The notes beneath the pieces were generated by a model that worked only from the letters and a program-made list of their open reading frames with translations, was not told where the DNA came from and made no database searches. A stretch of DNA of 64,000 nt, taken from assembly GCF_902381825.1 (NCBI RefSeq), contig NZ_LR698973.1, positions 1,509,358 through 1,573,357 on the forward strand. Reading direction: 5' to 3'. The position numbers were made by a program, and so were the translations under genes. Below are positions 16,885 to 25,912 of the stretch, in pieces. Position 1 is the stretch's first letter; each line of letters begins with the position of its first letter. Source of the stretch: Pseudocoprococcus catus (GTDB lineage Bacteria; Bacillota; Clostridia; Lachnospirales; Lachnospiraceae).

Positions 16885-18780
16885 TCAGTCATTTGGAGAA
16901 GGATCTTTGGACTGAGACCTTGCGGCTTTTTGATGATTTTCTTTTTTTTCTGCATACATCCGCTGGTCTGCAAGAATACGGATTTTGCCGGTATCTTCCG
17001 TTTCCAGAGGATAGACAGCATAGCCGCAGCTGGCACCGATATGCAGTGTCTTGCCGTCAATTTCATAAGGACGAAGCAGAGACTGGATGATGCGCATTTT
17101 TGTCTGCATGCAGAGCGAATCTTCCATTTCTGCACTGATAATCAGTGCAAATTCATCTCCGCCAATCCGAAAAGCAAAGTCGTTGCTGCGGATACATTTT
17201 AAAAGTCGTTCTGCCACTGCTTTCAGGAGTTTATCGCCCATATCATGTCCGTAGGTATCATTGACGGGCTTGAAATGATCCAGATCAAGATAGTACAGAA
17301 CAAAAGGAAGCTTCTTCTTTTCTTTGCGGTGCAGGACAGAACTGAAATAACGCTCGTTGAATAAGCCTGTCAGGCCATCCGTGTTGGCAAGATTCTCCAG
17401 CTCATGTCGTTTGCCAATATCCTGTGAGATCATCATAACTTTTAGAGGGATACCTGATTCATCCCATTCTACAGCAACCACATTCATAAGTTTGTAAATA
17501 TTTTCTGTTCGTTTGCTGTATTCGATTTTCATGATACCGTTTCCTTTCTGCAGCACTTTCTGCAGGTATTCTTTATTCAGCAGATGGCTTATTTTTATAT
17601 TTTCTGTATCGGATAATACGATATAGCTTCTTGAAGCTGTATCGAGCAGATTCTGATAAGAGCCGGTTTCGGGATACAGGTTGTCGCTGTTGTATTCATG
17701 GTATTCATATCTGTCCTTCATCAGGTCAACGACTGTATAGCGATCCACAATGCAGGTCATTCCGTAAAATAGCTGATCGGTCTGCTCTTTTTGGGCTTTT
17801 AAAGCCTGATGCAGTAATTCCTGATGCTTCAGCTTGTATTCTGCGTTTAAGGATGACAGCCTCAGAAGCAAAAGAAGCAGGCAGGCGGCAAATCCGGTGA
17901 TTGTTGCAATGGTAACGTGCATTATTTTTTCATCCTGGGAATTGACAGCAGATGCCTGCACAATTCCGAGAATGTTCCAGTCATTGAGACCAACAGGCTG
18001 ATAGACCATATAATATGAAGTTCCCTGACTGTTAAATTTTGCACGGCCTTTTACAACCTTCTGAAGGTCATGTTCAACGGCATCGTATGTGTTCTCTGAA
18101 AATACGGCATTGCTCTTCAGAAAGGTAAACAGATTGTCCTGCTCTGACAGAAACTCCGATTGAGATTCCAGAGAAAGAATGATGTGTCCTTTTGCATTGA
18201 CAAGATAACAGCTGCTTTTGTCGCCATATACATTATTGGATATCATGCCCTCTACTGTAGCGACATCGTAACTGACAGCGACGCCTGTATAGGTTATATT
18301 ATCAAGACAAAATGGGTTGCTTAATGGAATCGCAAAGACGACCTTATGTTTGCCGCTGCTGGCAGTATAGTCAGAAATAGTGGGGCATCCGGAGCTGTAC
18401 ATTTCCTGAAAACAGTTCCGGATACTGTCTGCAGTGCCTTTCCGGTTGCTGGCCGTAAGAAAATCACAGTGTTCGTTAAACATATAGAAATCACTGTATT
18501 GCCAGTTGTTTTTCCGGTCTGCAAAATCATGCCATGCCGTTTCAGTATTCTCAGAATCTGATATATACTGCAGATATTCATCCCAGTCAGCCAGGACATT
18601 CCAGTTGCGTTGCGTAAACAGCGTAAATGTCCGGCTGACCTGTTCATAGGTTGCCAGAAGATGTTCAGAATTCTCCTGGTAAATTTCTGTTTGAATGAAG
18701 GTGCGGTACTGATAAATCCCAAACAGGAGAACGACAACGATTAAAATAATAAGAGTAAGGAATTTACTTATTTTGTTCAT
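16885..18780 (-). CDS. Cache-domain sensor diguanylate cyclase
   Basis: A 631-residue protein: an N-terminal membrane segment, an extracytoplasmic region of about 270 residues of dCache type with the tail YYMVYQPVGLNDWNILGIV, a second membrane segment near residue 305, a PAS-like linker, and a C-terminal GGDEF domain with RIGGDEF and an RSND inhibitory site. It probably senses a small extracellular ligand and makes c-di-GMP. I chose ATG at 18780, 8 bases after AAAGGAGG, over the upstream alternative at 18819. It lies 45 bases downstream of the GntR gene on the same strand, so the two may be co-transcribed. Confidence 0.92.
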   Translation of the reverse strand: MNKISKFLTLIILIVVVLLFGIYQYRTFIQTEIYQENSEHLLATYEQVSRTFTLFTQRNWNVLADWDEYLQYISDSENTETAWHDFADRKNNWQYSDFYMFNEHCDFLTASNRKGTADSIRNCFQEMYSSGCPTISDYTASSGKHKVVFAIPLSNPFCLDNITYTGVAVSYDVATVEGMISNNVYGDKSSCYLVNAKGHIILSLESQSEFLSEQDNLFTFLKSNAVFSENTYDAVEHDLQKVVKGRAKFNSQGTSYYMVYQPVGLNDWNILGIVQASAVNSQDEKIMHVTIATITGFAACLLLLLLRLSSLNAEYKLKHQELLHQALKAQKEQTDQLFYGMTCIVDRYTVVDLMKDRYEYHEYNSDNLYPETGSYQNLLDTASRSYIVLSDTENIKISHLLNKEYLQKVLQKGNGIMKIEYSKRTENIYKLMNVVAVEWDESGIPLKVMMISQDIGKRHELENLANTDGLTGLFNERYFSSVLHRKEKKKLPFVLYYLDLDHFKPVNDTYGHDMGDKLLKAVAERLLKCIRSNDFAFRIGGDEFALIISAEMEDSLCMQTKMRIIQSLLRPYEIDGKTLHIGASCGYAVYPLETEDTGKIRILADQRMYAEKKENHQKAARSQSKDPSPND

Positions 18781-18825
18781 AAAGGTCTCCTCCTTTTGAT
18801 GGCGCAGCTGCTGCGACAAGTGAAA

Positions 18826-19527
18826 TTATATCTGCCCGGTATTCTTTTCAATAAGCCTGATTCTCTTACGGTTATATACTAGATGAAGATACATGGCATC
18901 CTGAGCGCGCAGTGGGTCGTGCCCGGCAATTGCATCAGCAATCTCCCGATGTGTTTCGATTGTCTCTTCGTGCAGAGCCCCACTGGTTGTTTCAACAAAC
19001 AGCGGAATAGAGCTGTTAATGACAGGAATCAGACGGGGAACAACAACATTTTTGCTGCTCAATGCAATGGCTGTGTGGAATTCAATGTCCTTTTGGGTGT
19101 GCTCATCATGCCTCTTTAATAATGCTTCCATTTCATCGCAAAGTGCGGTGATTTTTTTTATGTCATTTTCATCGGCATGGGCAGCAGCCATTGCAGCAAT
19201 GGAAGGTTCAAGCAGAAAACGCACTTCCAGCAGATCATGAATCAGCTTCTGTTTATTGCCGATAAAGGTGAATCCCAGTGGGTCCTGCACTACCCCCGGG
19301 GATGAAGCAATATAGGTACCGGAGCCCTGGCGGATCGTAACGATATTTCTGGAAGCCAGGAGTTTCATGGCTTCACGGATGGAACTCCTTCCGGCATTAA
19401 GATATTCGGAAAGAACGGTTTCATTAGGAAGTTTATCTCCCGGCTGTAGTTTTTCTTCTAAAATAAATGAGATAATGTCTTCTGATATTTTCTGTGGAAG
19501 ACTTTTTCCTTCTGGTGACGAAATCAT
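18826..19527 (-). CDS. GntR/FadR-family transcriptional regulator (FCD domain)
   Basis: A 233-residue regulator: N-terminal winged helix with LQPGDKLPNETVLSEYLNAG and GRSSIREAMKLLASRNIVTI, the standard GntR motif, then a C-terminal helical FCD ligand-binding domain with an IEFHTAIALSS segment and a THREIADAI motif with metal-binding His residues. FCD regulators usually respond to organic acids. The only co-directional neighbour is the Cache cyclase gene, a likely target or simply operon partner. The ligand is not known. Confidence 0.92.
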   Translation of the reverse strand: MISSPEGKSLPQKISEDIISFILEEKLQPGDKLPNETVLSEYLNAGRSSIREAMKLLASRNIVTIRQGSGTYIASSPGVVQDPLGFTFIGNKQKLIHDLLEVRFLLEPSIAAMAAAHADENDIKKITALCDEMEALLKRHDEHTQKDIEFHTAIALSSKNVVVPRLIPVINSSIPLFVETTSGALHEETIETHREIADAIAGHDPLRAQDAMYLHLVYNRKRIRLIEKNTGQI

Positions 19528-19803
19528 CCTATGATTTTCTCCATTTCTTCGGTTTTATTCTTCTTATAAATTATAATAATGGTTATTAAAGGGAATGTCA
19601 AAACGTTAAAATGTACAAAAAAGCAGATAATAATTTAGATAAAATTCCAGTATTGCATTTTCTGCAGAATAAATACATGTTAAACACATCGGATGAATTA
19701 AGAAGGACAATATTTATTTTGAAGCAAAAAGACAGTAGAAATGTTAGAAACGGATTTATAAGGATGACTTTTAAGAAAATATCAAAAAAGTTATAAAAAA
19801 CGG
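19528..19803. other. Gene-free AT-rich intergenic stretch
   Basis: This 276-base AT-rich gap between the GntR gene and the tRNA promoter should hold the GntR promoter, but I see no clear gene, repeat or hairpin in it. Confidence 0.6.
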
Positions 19804-19832
19804 TTGACAATACTCTATAATCGCGATATAAT
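19804..19832 (+). promoter_or_regulatory. Consensus sigma-A promoter of initiator tRNA
   Basis: A perfect TTGACA, a 17-base spacer and a perfect TATAAT, 41 bases before the tRNA 5' end. This is the strongest promoter match in the window. Confidence 0.92.
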
Positions 19833-19872
19833 AATTTACGACTTATGGAACAGATAAGCCGTAACAGAATAT

Positions 19873-19946
<74 letters not shown>

Positions 19947-19948
19947 CT

Positions 19949-19978
19949 CAAAGACTTGATATGTATCAGGTCTTTTTC
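19949..19978 (+). terminator. Terminator of initiator tRNA
   Basis: Stem AAGACTTGATA/TATCAGGTCTT with a G-T pair and a 2-base core loop, followed by a T run. Confidence 0.85.
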
Positions 19979-20041
19979 TTTTTTGGGTGATAAGCAAAAG
20001 GTTTATATATATGTAAGCAGACAACGTGAGAGGAGTAGAAA

Positions 20042-20875
20042 ATGAGACGGCAGATCAAGTTAATTGCGTTGGATTTGGATGGGACAACTTTTAATTCGGA
20101 TAAAGTGATTACAGAGCGGACAAAGCAAGCCATTGCATCAGCGATTGCGCAAGGGGTGATTGTCATGCCTGCAACAGGGCGACCGAAGAACGGTCTGCCA
20201 GAGAGTTTTCTTTCAATTCCGGGCGTGCGGTATGCATTAACTTCCAATGGCGGCGCTGTCTGGGATTTGTATGAGAATCAGGTGCTTGTGGGAGATTTTA
20301 TGCCCTATGAGACAGCCTGCCGTGTCATCGACAGATTATTACAAATTGACGCTTTGGTTGAGTTTTATCATGACGGTAAGGCCTATGCTGACCAGAAAAG
20401 CTATGACAGGGCGCTGACTGGCTATGAAAATTTTCCAGATTGGTTTAAAAACTATGTAAAAAAATCACGGATTCCTGTGGATAACTTGCGAGAACGGGTT
20501 TATTCAGGGAAATATCAGATAGAGAAAATGTTGGCTTCTTTTAATGATCTGTCACTCAGACAGCAGTTATTTGATACATTGCATACGAATCCGGAGTTGA
20601 GTGTGGTATTTGGAAATAGTTTTAATGTGGAAATCAGTGCGGCGACAGCCAATAAAGGGTATAGTTTGTTGCGATTTGCGGAAGCAATGGGGATAACAAA
20701 GGATGAGATCATGGTCTGCGGGGATACGATGAATGACCGGACGATGTTTGCGGCAGCAGGATTGGCCGTGGCTATGGGAAATGCTGATGCGGATATAAAA
20801 GCAATGGCCGACGACATGACGCTGTCCAATGATGAGGACGGAGTTGCCGTGGCCATTGAGAAGTGGGTTCTTTAA
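20042..20875 (+). CDS. Cof-type HAD-IIB phosphatase
   Basis: A 277-residue HAD hydrolase with motif I LDLDGTT (nucleophile Asp and acid Asp near residues 11-13), motif II PATGRP, Lys in the NKGYSLLRF segment and motif IV VCGDTMNDRTMF. The middle cap is of type IIB. Such enzymes dephosphorylate sugar phosphates, nucleotides or phosphorylated cofactors with loose specificity. ATG follows GAGAGGAG. A second Cof-type gene lies convergently downstream, 16 bases away. The substrate is unknown. Confidence 0.92.
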   Translation: MRRQIKLIALDLDGTTFNSDKVITERTKQAIASAIAQGVIVMPATGRPKNGLPESFLSIPGVRYALTSNGGAVWDLYENQVLVGDFMPYETACRVIDRLLQIDALVEFYHDGKAYADQKSYDRALTGYENFPDWFKNYVKKSRIPVDNLRERVYSGKYQIEKMLASFNDLSLRQQLFDTLHTNPELSVVFGNSFNVEISAATANKGYSLLRFAEAMGITKDEIMVCGDTMNDRTMFAAAGLAVAMGNADADIKAMADDMTLSNDEDGVAVAIEKWVL

Positions 20876-20891
20876 TTATCGAAATCTCCGC

Positions 20892-21704
20892 TTATTGTCT
20901 GCTGTGAATGAGCTGACGAATGATGTACAGTACACCATCTTTATCATTCGACAATGTCTCAAAGTTGCTGATGGCTTTTAAATCAGGGTGAGCATTGGCC
21001 ATAGCGTAGCTGAAATAGCCCTGCTTCATCATTTCATAATCATTGAGATAATCACCGAAAATCATGGTTTCATCTGGTGAAATGCCATATTCTTTTTGAA
21101 GCATGGCAAGTCCACGGCCTTTATTGGTGTCGGCAAAGCTGAGATCTGTCCAGTGATAGCCGGCCAGAGTTGCCTTAAATGGCGCTTTGACATCAGAAAG
21201 CGCCGGGAATGAATTGGCTTCAGCGCCTTTGAAATCACAGACAGTGACTTTACTGACGGGATCATCGATATCAGATAAATCGTGAATATATTGAATTTTT
21301 TTGTAATAGCGGCCTATTTCTTCACGGGCATCATCCGATGTCTGATCGAAGAGATAGGCTTTTTTGAATCCTGAAAGGATTGGAACAACGCCAGGTACTT
21401 GTCTGCAGCGCCCAAGCAGATAAGTCAGGGCATTGGTATCAAGAATGTCCTGATGCACCAACTTGTCACCGTTGACAAGACAGCCGCCATTTTCTGCCAT
21501 AAAAACCAGCTTGTCACGACAACTTTCAAACTGGATGGCGAGGGTAGGATAAGGGCGCCCACTGGCAATCACGAAAAGGATGCCAAGCTGGTGTACCTGA
21601 TCTAGTATATTGAAAAAATCTTTGGGCATCTGATCATGACTGTTCAGCAAAGTGCCGTCCATGTCAGTGGCAATCATCCGCACCTGGGAAAAAGAATGCT
21701 GCAT
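20892..21704 (-). CDS. Cof-type HAD-IIB phosphatase
   Basis: A 270-residue HAD hydrolase with motif I ATDMDGTLL, motif II VIASGRPYP, the NKGRGLAML Lys motif and motif IV IFGDYLNDYEMM. It is similar in build to the convergent gene at 20042 but clearly diverged, so this is an old paralogy rather than a fresh copy. ATG follows GGAGGAATTACA. The long palindromic element at 21729-21864 lies directly upstream, between this gene and the divergent DUF951 gene. Confidence 0.92.
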   Translation of the reverse strand: MQHSFSQVRMIATDMDGTLLNSHDQMPKDFFNILDQVHQLGILFVIASGRPYPTLAIQFESCRDKLVFMAENGGCLVNGDKLVHQDILDTNALTYLLGRCRQVPGVVPILSGFKKAYLFDQTSDDAREEIGRYYKKIQYIHDLSDIDDPVSKVTVCDFKGAEANSFPALSDVKAPFKATLAGYHWTDLSFADTNKGRGLAMLQKEYGISPDETMIFGDYLNDYEMMKQGYFSYAMANAHPDLKAISNFETLSNDKDGVLYIIRQLIHSRQ

Positions 21705-21728
21705 TGTAATTCCTCCAACGTTTTAGAT

Positions 21729-21864
21729 GACCTTGAAATATCAATTCGTGTCAGGGACACTCGCGTTGCCTGTCACTGGCAGCGGTACATAAGATGCTAA
21801 AAAACAGCATCTAAATGCCGGCCGTGACAGAAGCACCTGACATGAAATTGATAATTTCAAGGTC
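21729..21864. repeat. Long palindromic repeat element, copy A
   Basis: A 136-base imperfect inverted repeat. The outer arms run from 21729 and back to 21864. The inner core has three nested helices: TGTCAC/GTGACA (21771-21776, 21824-21829), CGGTA/TGCCG (21783-21787, 21816-21820) and AGATGCT/AGCATCT (21792-21798, 21806-21812). Copy B at 41504 has the same core layout with compensating changes. It lies between two divergent gene starts, so it is not a simple terminator. No open frame is seen. Confidence 0.75.
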
Positions 21865-22044
21865 TATCCAAGTATAATAAGTTTGCGATAACAATATAAA
21901 TGTCGGTTGTATGATGAAAAACAGACCAAACATTTACAATGTAGCATATATCAGGATGAATGGCAATTGGCAGTTTTTTTCTTGTCAGCCTCATGAATTA
22001 TCGGTATACTATAAGAAAGGTGTAAATGATGGAGGATGTTGTAT

Positions 22045-22248
22045 ATGGAGATTTTAACAGGTGATATTGTACGTTTGAAGAAGAAGCATCCCTGTGGCAG
22101 TTTTGACTGGGAGGTGCTTCGAAGTGGTGCGGATTTCAGACTAAAGTGCTGTGGATGTGAGCATCAGGTGATGATGGCCCGCAAGCTGGTGGAGAAGAAT
22201 ATCCGAAGGCTGGAACGGAATGGAGAAGAAGTTAAAATCGTAAGATAG
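22045..22248 (+). CDS. DUF951 family protein
   Basis: A 67-residue basic protein with the DUF951 pattern: DIVRLKKKHPCGSFDWEVLR, then LKCCGCEH, so Cys residues could bind zinc. It ends in KNIRRLERNGEEVKIVR. ATG at 22045 has GGAGG 9 bases upstream; the in-frame ATG at 22036 touches that site and is unlikely. DUF951 is commonly found near rpsF in Clostridia, as here. Nucleic-acid binding is plausible but unproven. Confidence 0.88.
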   Translation: MEILTGDIVRLKKKHPCGSFDWEVLRSGADFRLKCCGCEHQVMMARKLVEKNIRRLERNGEEVKIVR

Positions 22249-22255
22249 AACAAAA

Positions 22256-22351
22256 TCCAGGCTTTTAATCTGTGGTAATCAGAATCCCGGCAAACAGGCT
22301 CATCGCCAAACGTTTGCCGGGATTTTGATACCACCAGACTAAAAGCCTGGA
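22256..22351. repeat. 95-base imperfect palindrome
   Basis: Outer arms TCCAGGCTTTTA and TAAAAGCCTGGA, inner perfect arms AATCCCGGCAAAC and GTTTGCCGGGATT, and a 15-base loop. It lies between the convergent DUF951 and Uma2 genes and may stop transcription from both sides, though it lacks a classic T run. Confidence 0.65.
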
Positions 22352-22377
22352 AATTAGTCAAATGATCTTGAGGCTGT

Positions 22378-22980
22378 TTATTTGAGTAATTCTGCGATAT
22401 TGACTTGAAGATTTTCATAGATACCAACTTGGATGTTCTGGTCAAAGGGAATGATATCAGGGGCATCCGTCTCTTCAAATCGATAAAGGGTCGTCTGCTC
22501 GGTGGCAGGATCAACGATCCAGTATTCGCGGACACCGGCATCTGCATATAGAGCAGTTTTTTTGATGTAGTCCATTCGGTGGCTGCTGGGAGAGACAACT
22601 TCAATCACGAGATCTGGTGCCCCTTCACAGCCCCTGTCGCTGAGCTTGTCAGGATCACAGATAATGGAAATATCCGGCTCTACAAAGGTCTTGTCGTTGG
22701 CGTTTAAATTGACAGCAAAAGGAGCAGCATAAATTTTACAGTTACCTTTGTTAGATTTGATGTAATGTTGAAAATGGTAGGTGAGCTCAATGATAATTTC
22801 CTGATGGATTCTGCTGGGTGAAGCCAGTGCATAAAGCTGACCATCAATCAATTCAGCGCGTTCTCCTTCTGGGAGATTCCAATAATCTTCGGCGGTACAA
22901 ATAGGATTGTCTGGTAATGACATAGCAAGATTCCCTCCATATGTATAGGCGTTTGCTGGTGTTAAGTTGGTTTTTGACAT
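22378..22980 (-). CDS. Uma2-family (DUF820) restriction endonuclease-like protein
   Basis: A 200-residue protein with the PD-(D/E)XK layout of Uma2: ELIDGQLYALASPSRIHQEI, EPDISIICDPDKL, then GAPDLVIEVVSPSSHRMDYIKKTALYADAGVREYWIVDP, containing the Asp and the E-V-x-S block of the nuclease core. Uma2 proteins are found widely in cyanobacteria and Firmicutes and their role is unsettled. I chose ATG at 22980, 8 bases after AAGGAGG, over the longer start at 23037. A single minus-strand gene between plus-strand housekeeping genes. Confidence 0.9.
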   Translation of the reverse strand: MSKTNLTPANAYTYGGNLAMSLPDNPICTAEDYWNLPEGERAELIDGQLYALASPSRIHQEIIIELTYHFQHYIKSNKGNCKIYAAPFAVNLNANDKTFVEPDISIICDPDKLSDRGCEGAPDLVIEVVSPSSHRMDYIKKTALYADAGVREYWIVDPATEQTTLYRFEETDAPDIIPFDQNIQVGIYENLQVNIAELLK

Positions 22981-23136
22981 ATACTTCCTCCTTATATTAT
23001 AATCTGTTTTGATTGTTTTATGCAACGAGTATATCAAAGGAAGATTAAAAAAATTGTCAAGATGCGTCGTTTGTTTTATTAATTTTTTCTAAAGCAATAT
23101 TTTAGGCGAAACGGATGTAAAACCAAGAAAAAAGAC

Positions 23137-23165
23137 TTGCAATGCTTGAATTTATATGATAGACT
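23137..23165 (+). promoter_or_regulatory. Probable promoter of rpsF-ssb-rpsR
   Basis: TTGCAA at 23137-23142, 17 bases, TAGACT at 23160-23165. Transcription would start near 23172, leaving an rpsF leader of about 75 bases. Confidence 0.55.
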
Positions 23166-23189
23166 AGTGAATTGTGATATGTTATAAAT

Positions 23190-23233
23190 TAATTCCTTGC
23201 TCTCCGCAATGGGAGGGCCGTGAAGTCCAGAAG
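23190..23233 (+). promoter_or_regulatory. Candidate S6:S18-binding leader of rpsF
   Basis: The leader can fold as a hairpin (GCTCTCC with GGGAGGGC around GCAAT), and a CCG lies beside the stem close to the ribosome site. Many bacteria carry an rpsF leader where the S6:S18 complex binds a CCG-containing hairpin and represses translation. The position and shape fit, but I could not test the consensus. Confidence 0.4.
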
Positions 23234-23246
23234 GAGGTGCACTAGC

Positions 23247-23534
23247 ATGAACAAATACGAATTAGCAGTAGTTCTTACTACAAAGATCGAAGATGAAGAA
23301 AGAGCAGCAAGCATCGAGAAGATCAAGGAAGTTATCGCTCGTTTTGGTGGCGTTGTTACTAACGTTGACGAATGGGGCAAGAAGAGACTTGCTTACGAAA
23401 TTCAGAAGATGAAAGAAGGTTTCTACTACTTCATCACTTTCGAATCCGATTCAAACTGTCCAAACGAAGTTGAACAGCGTGTCCGTATTATGGAGAATGT
23501 AATCAGATACTTATGCATTAGACAGGACGCTTAA
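23247..23534 (+). CDS. rpsF: 30S ribosomal protein S6
   Basis: A 95-residue S6 with MNKYELAVVLTTKIEDEER, GGVVTNVDEWGKKRLAYEIQK and the C-terminal RVRIMENVIRYLCIRQDA block. It binds S18 in the platform of the small subunit. ATG at 23247 lies 8 bases after AAGGAGG; an upstream in-frame start at 23220 lies before that site. First gene of the conserved rpsF-ssb-rpsR operon. Confidence 0.98.
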   Translation: MNKYELAVVLTTKIEDEERAASIEKIKEVIARFGGVVTNVDEWGKKRLAYEIQKMKEGFYYFITFESDSNCPNEVEQRVRIMENVIRYLCIRQDA

Positions 23535-23555
23535 TTAGAAAAGGGGTAAGTCTAA

Positions 23556-24026
23556 ATGAATAAAGTTATTTTGATGGGAAGATTAACCAGAGATCCGGAG
23601 ATCAGATATTCACAGGGTGAGCGCTCAACAGCAGTTGCCCGTTATTCACTGGCAGTGAACCGTACATTCAAACGTGACGGTGATCCGGATGCCGATTTTA
23701 TCAACTGTGTTGCTTTTGGCCGTCAGGCTGAGTTCGCAGAGAAGTATTTTCATAAGGGCATTCGCATTGTGATCACAGGCAGAATCCAGACAGGCAGTTA
23801 CACCAACAAAGACGGTGTGAGAGTCTATACAACAGATATTATTGTTGAAGAACAGGAATTTGCCGAGAGCAAAGCAGCAAGTGATCGCAACAGCAGTGAT
23901 TTTGCAGCCAATAATAATTATGGCGGCGGTTATCAGCAGTCCGGCAGACCTGTACCAAGTCAGGCACCATCGGATGGTTTTATGAACATTCCGGATGGCA
24001 TTGATGAGGAATTGCCATTCAGCTAA
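23556..24026 (+). CDS. ssb: Single-stranded DNA-binding protein
   Basis: A 156-residue SSB: an N-terminal OB fold (MNKVILMGRLTRDPEIRYSQ, DADFINCVAFGRQAEFAEKYFHKG, GRIQTGSYTNKDGVRVYTTDIIVEEQEF), a flexible Asn/Gly/Gln/Pro linker from about 110, and the acidic tip DEELPFS that recruits replication and repair partners. It lies 21 bases after rpsF. Its place between S6 and S18 marks it as the main replicative SSB. Confidence 0.98.
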   Translation: MNKVILMGRLTRDPEIRYSQGERSTAVARYSLAVNRTFKRDGDPDADFINCVAFGRQAEFAEKYFHKGIRIVITGRIQTGSYTNKDGVRVYTTDIIVEEQEFAESKAASDRNSSDFAANNNYGGGYQQSGRPVPSQAPSDGFMNIPDGIDEELPFS

Positions 24027-24090
24027 AATAGGACATGATCTGTTATGAATGAATAACAGAAAGAATTGAATTTGAGAAGGAGGTTTTGAT

Positions 24091-24354
24091 ATGCCATACA
24101 ATAAAGAAGAAGGCAGAGGCACTCAGATGAAGAGAAGACCTATGCGTAGAAGAAAAAAAGTATGTGTATACTGTGTAGATAAGAATGCAGTTATTGATTA
24201 CAAAGATACAAACAAGTTAAAGAGATATATCTCTGAAAGAGGTAAAATTCTTCCTAGAAGAATCACAGGCAACTGTGCTAAACATCAGAGAAAGCTTACA
24301 ACAGCTATCAAGAGAGCTAGACATATCGCTTTAATGCCATATATCACAGATTAA
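24091..24354 (+). CDS. rpsR: 30S ribosomal protein S18
   Basis: An 87-residue S18 with [46 protein letters not shown] and [16 protein letters not shown]. The CxxC plus C(x)nH residues suggest the zinc-binding C+ form, also with NCAKH. AAGGAGG precedes ATG. Last gene of the operon, followed by a terminator. Confidence 0.98.
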   Translation: MPYNKEEGRGTQMKRRPMRRRKKVCVYCVDKNAVIDYKDTNKLKRYISERGKILPRRITGNCAKHQRKLTTAIKRARHIALMPYITD

Positions 24355-24364
24355 TTGAAATTCG

Positions 24365-24400
24365 GGCATCCGGTTCAGCAATGAATCGGGTGCCTTTTTT
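24365..24400 (+). terminator. Terminator of rpsF-ssb-rpsR
   Basis: An imperfect hairpin with GGCATCCGGTTCA and TGAATCGGGTGCC arms, then six T residues. Confidence 0.88.
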
Positions 24401-24484
24401 CGATTAGGTGGAAATTACGGCGAAATCGCTGTCTGATCTAAAAAAGACACTGCGTGCCAAAAGCCTGTTTCTACCATATTTATG

Positions 24485-24505
24485 GTTATTCAGTTTTTGT
24501 ATAAA
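24485..24505 (+). promoter_or_regulatory. Candidate LysR-type operator (thiolase promoter)
   Basis: GTTAT-N11-ATAAA, 135 bases before the thiolase start. The same GTTAT-N11-ATAA spacing occurs at 29876, 35035 and 41837 in front of other genes of the cluster, and fits the T-N11-A core of LysR operators. Here the surrounding match is weaker than in the other three copies. Confidence 0.45.
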
Positions 24506-24639
24506 CGTGCTGAAAAGGGTTATTTCAGTGTCAAAAAGAAATGTGGTATGCTAACTATGAAAAGAAATACGGAAAACAAGATATCGTTTCAACAGATATC
24601 ACGAATGATTTCATAAAGATTATTAGGAGGTTTTGCAAA

Positions 24640-25806
24640 ATGAGCAGAGAAGTTGTTATTGTTGCATATGGTCGTTCAGCAGTTTGTAAATCAAGAAAAG
24701 GTTCTTTCGCAGGTACTCACCCAATCGAATATTCCGCACAGGTTTTAAAGGGTGTACTGGACAAAGTGCCTCAGTTAGATCGTTCTGAAATCGAAGATGT
24801 TATCATGGGTTGTGCAGTACAGCACGGTACAACATCTATGAATATTGCTAAGAGTGTTTGCGCAAGAGCAGAACTGCCGGAATGCGTAGCAGGTCATACA
24901 ATTAACCGTTTCTGTTCTTCAGGTCTTCAGGCTATCGCAACAGGTGCCAATGCAATCGCTTGCGGTCAGGGTGATGTTATCGTAGCCGGTGGTGTTGAAA
25001 GTATGACAGATACATACGCACCATATCCTGTAGAATTCCAGGATGCATGGTTAAATGAGCATGCGCCGGGTGCTTACATGGGCATGGGTATGACAGCTGA
25101 AAACATCGTTAAGAACTACGGCGTAACAAGAGAAGAAATGGACCGTATGGCTTACGAATCCAACATGAAAGCTGCAAAAGCTCAGAAGGAAGGCAAACTT
25201 GCTCCATCTATCATCCCTGTAACTGTTGTTGACAAGGATGGCAACGAAAAAGTTGTTACAGAAGACGAAGGTATCCGTCCAACAACAACAATGGAAACAC
25301 TTGCAGGTCTTAAACCTTGCTTCATCCCAGCTGAAGAAGGCGGTACAGTTACAGCTGCTACTTCTTCACAGACATCTGATGCTGCAGCATTCGTTGTATT
25401 AATGGCTGCTGACAAAGCAAAAGAACTTGGTATCAAACCAATTGCAAAGATGGTATCCTTCGGTGTTGCAGGCTGTGATGCTACAATGATGGGTCTTGGA
25501 CCAATCTATGCTGTACCAAAGGCTCTGAAACGTGCCGGCAAGACAATTGATGATATGGATGTCATCGAACTGAACGAAGCTTTCGCTGCTCAGGCTATTC
25601 CATGTATCAAAGTTCTGAAAATGGATCCTGAAAAGGTTAATCCTTACGGCGGCGCTATGGCTCTTGGTCATCCAATGGGCGCTACAGGTGCATTCCTTAC
25701 ATGTAAAGCACTTGATTACCTTCAGGATAACAAGAAAACAACAGCTCTTGTTACAATGTGTATCGGCGGCGGTATGGGCGCAGCAGCAGTATTTGAATTA
25801 CTGTAA
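24640..25806 (+). CDS. Acetyl-CoA C-acetyltransferase (thiolase)
   Basis: A 388-residue thiolase. NRFCSSGLQA carries the nucleophilic Cys (about residue 87), GGAMALGHPMGATGA the catalytic His, and CIGGGMGAAAV the second Cys. It splits acetoacetyl-CoA with CoA into two acetyl-CoA, or runs in reverse toward butyrate. I chose ATG at 24640, which has AGGAGG 9 bases upstream; the frame continues upstream to 24541 without a good site. Followed by a 3-hydroxy dehydrogenase and SDR, it probably finishes the breakdown pathway of this cluster. Codon choice suggests high expression. Confidence 0.95.
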   Translation: MSREVVIVAYGRSAVCKSRKGSFAGTHPIEYSAQVLKGVLDKVPQLDRSEIEDVIMGCAVQHGTTSMNIAKSVCARAELPECVAGHTINRFCSSGLQAIATGANAIACGQGDVIVAGGVESMTDTYAPYPVEFQDAWLNEHAPGAYMGMGMTAENIVKNYGVTREEMDRMAYESNMKAAKAQKEGKLAPSIIPVTVVDKDGNEKVVTEDEGIRPTTTMETLAGLKPCFIPAEEGGTVTAATSSQTSDAAAFVVLMAADKAKELGIKPIAKMVSFGVAGCDATMMGLGPIYAVPKALKRAGKTIDDMDVIELNEAFAAQAIPCIKVLKMDPEKVNPYGGAMALGHPMGATGAFLTCKALDYLQDNKKTTALVTMCIGGGMGAAAVFELL

Positions 25807-25912
25807 GATAAAAATAAATGTAGAATCGTTCAGAGCTGACATTTTATGATGCCAGCTTTGGGCGGCTTAATAAAGAAACTTTTAAATGAACTTTTTTACA
25901 GAGGTGTGAATA

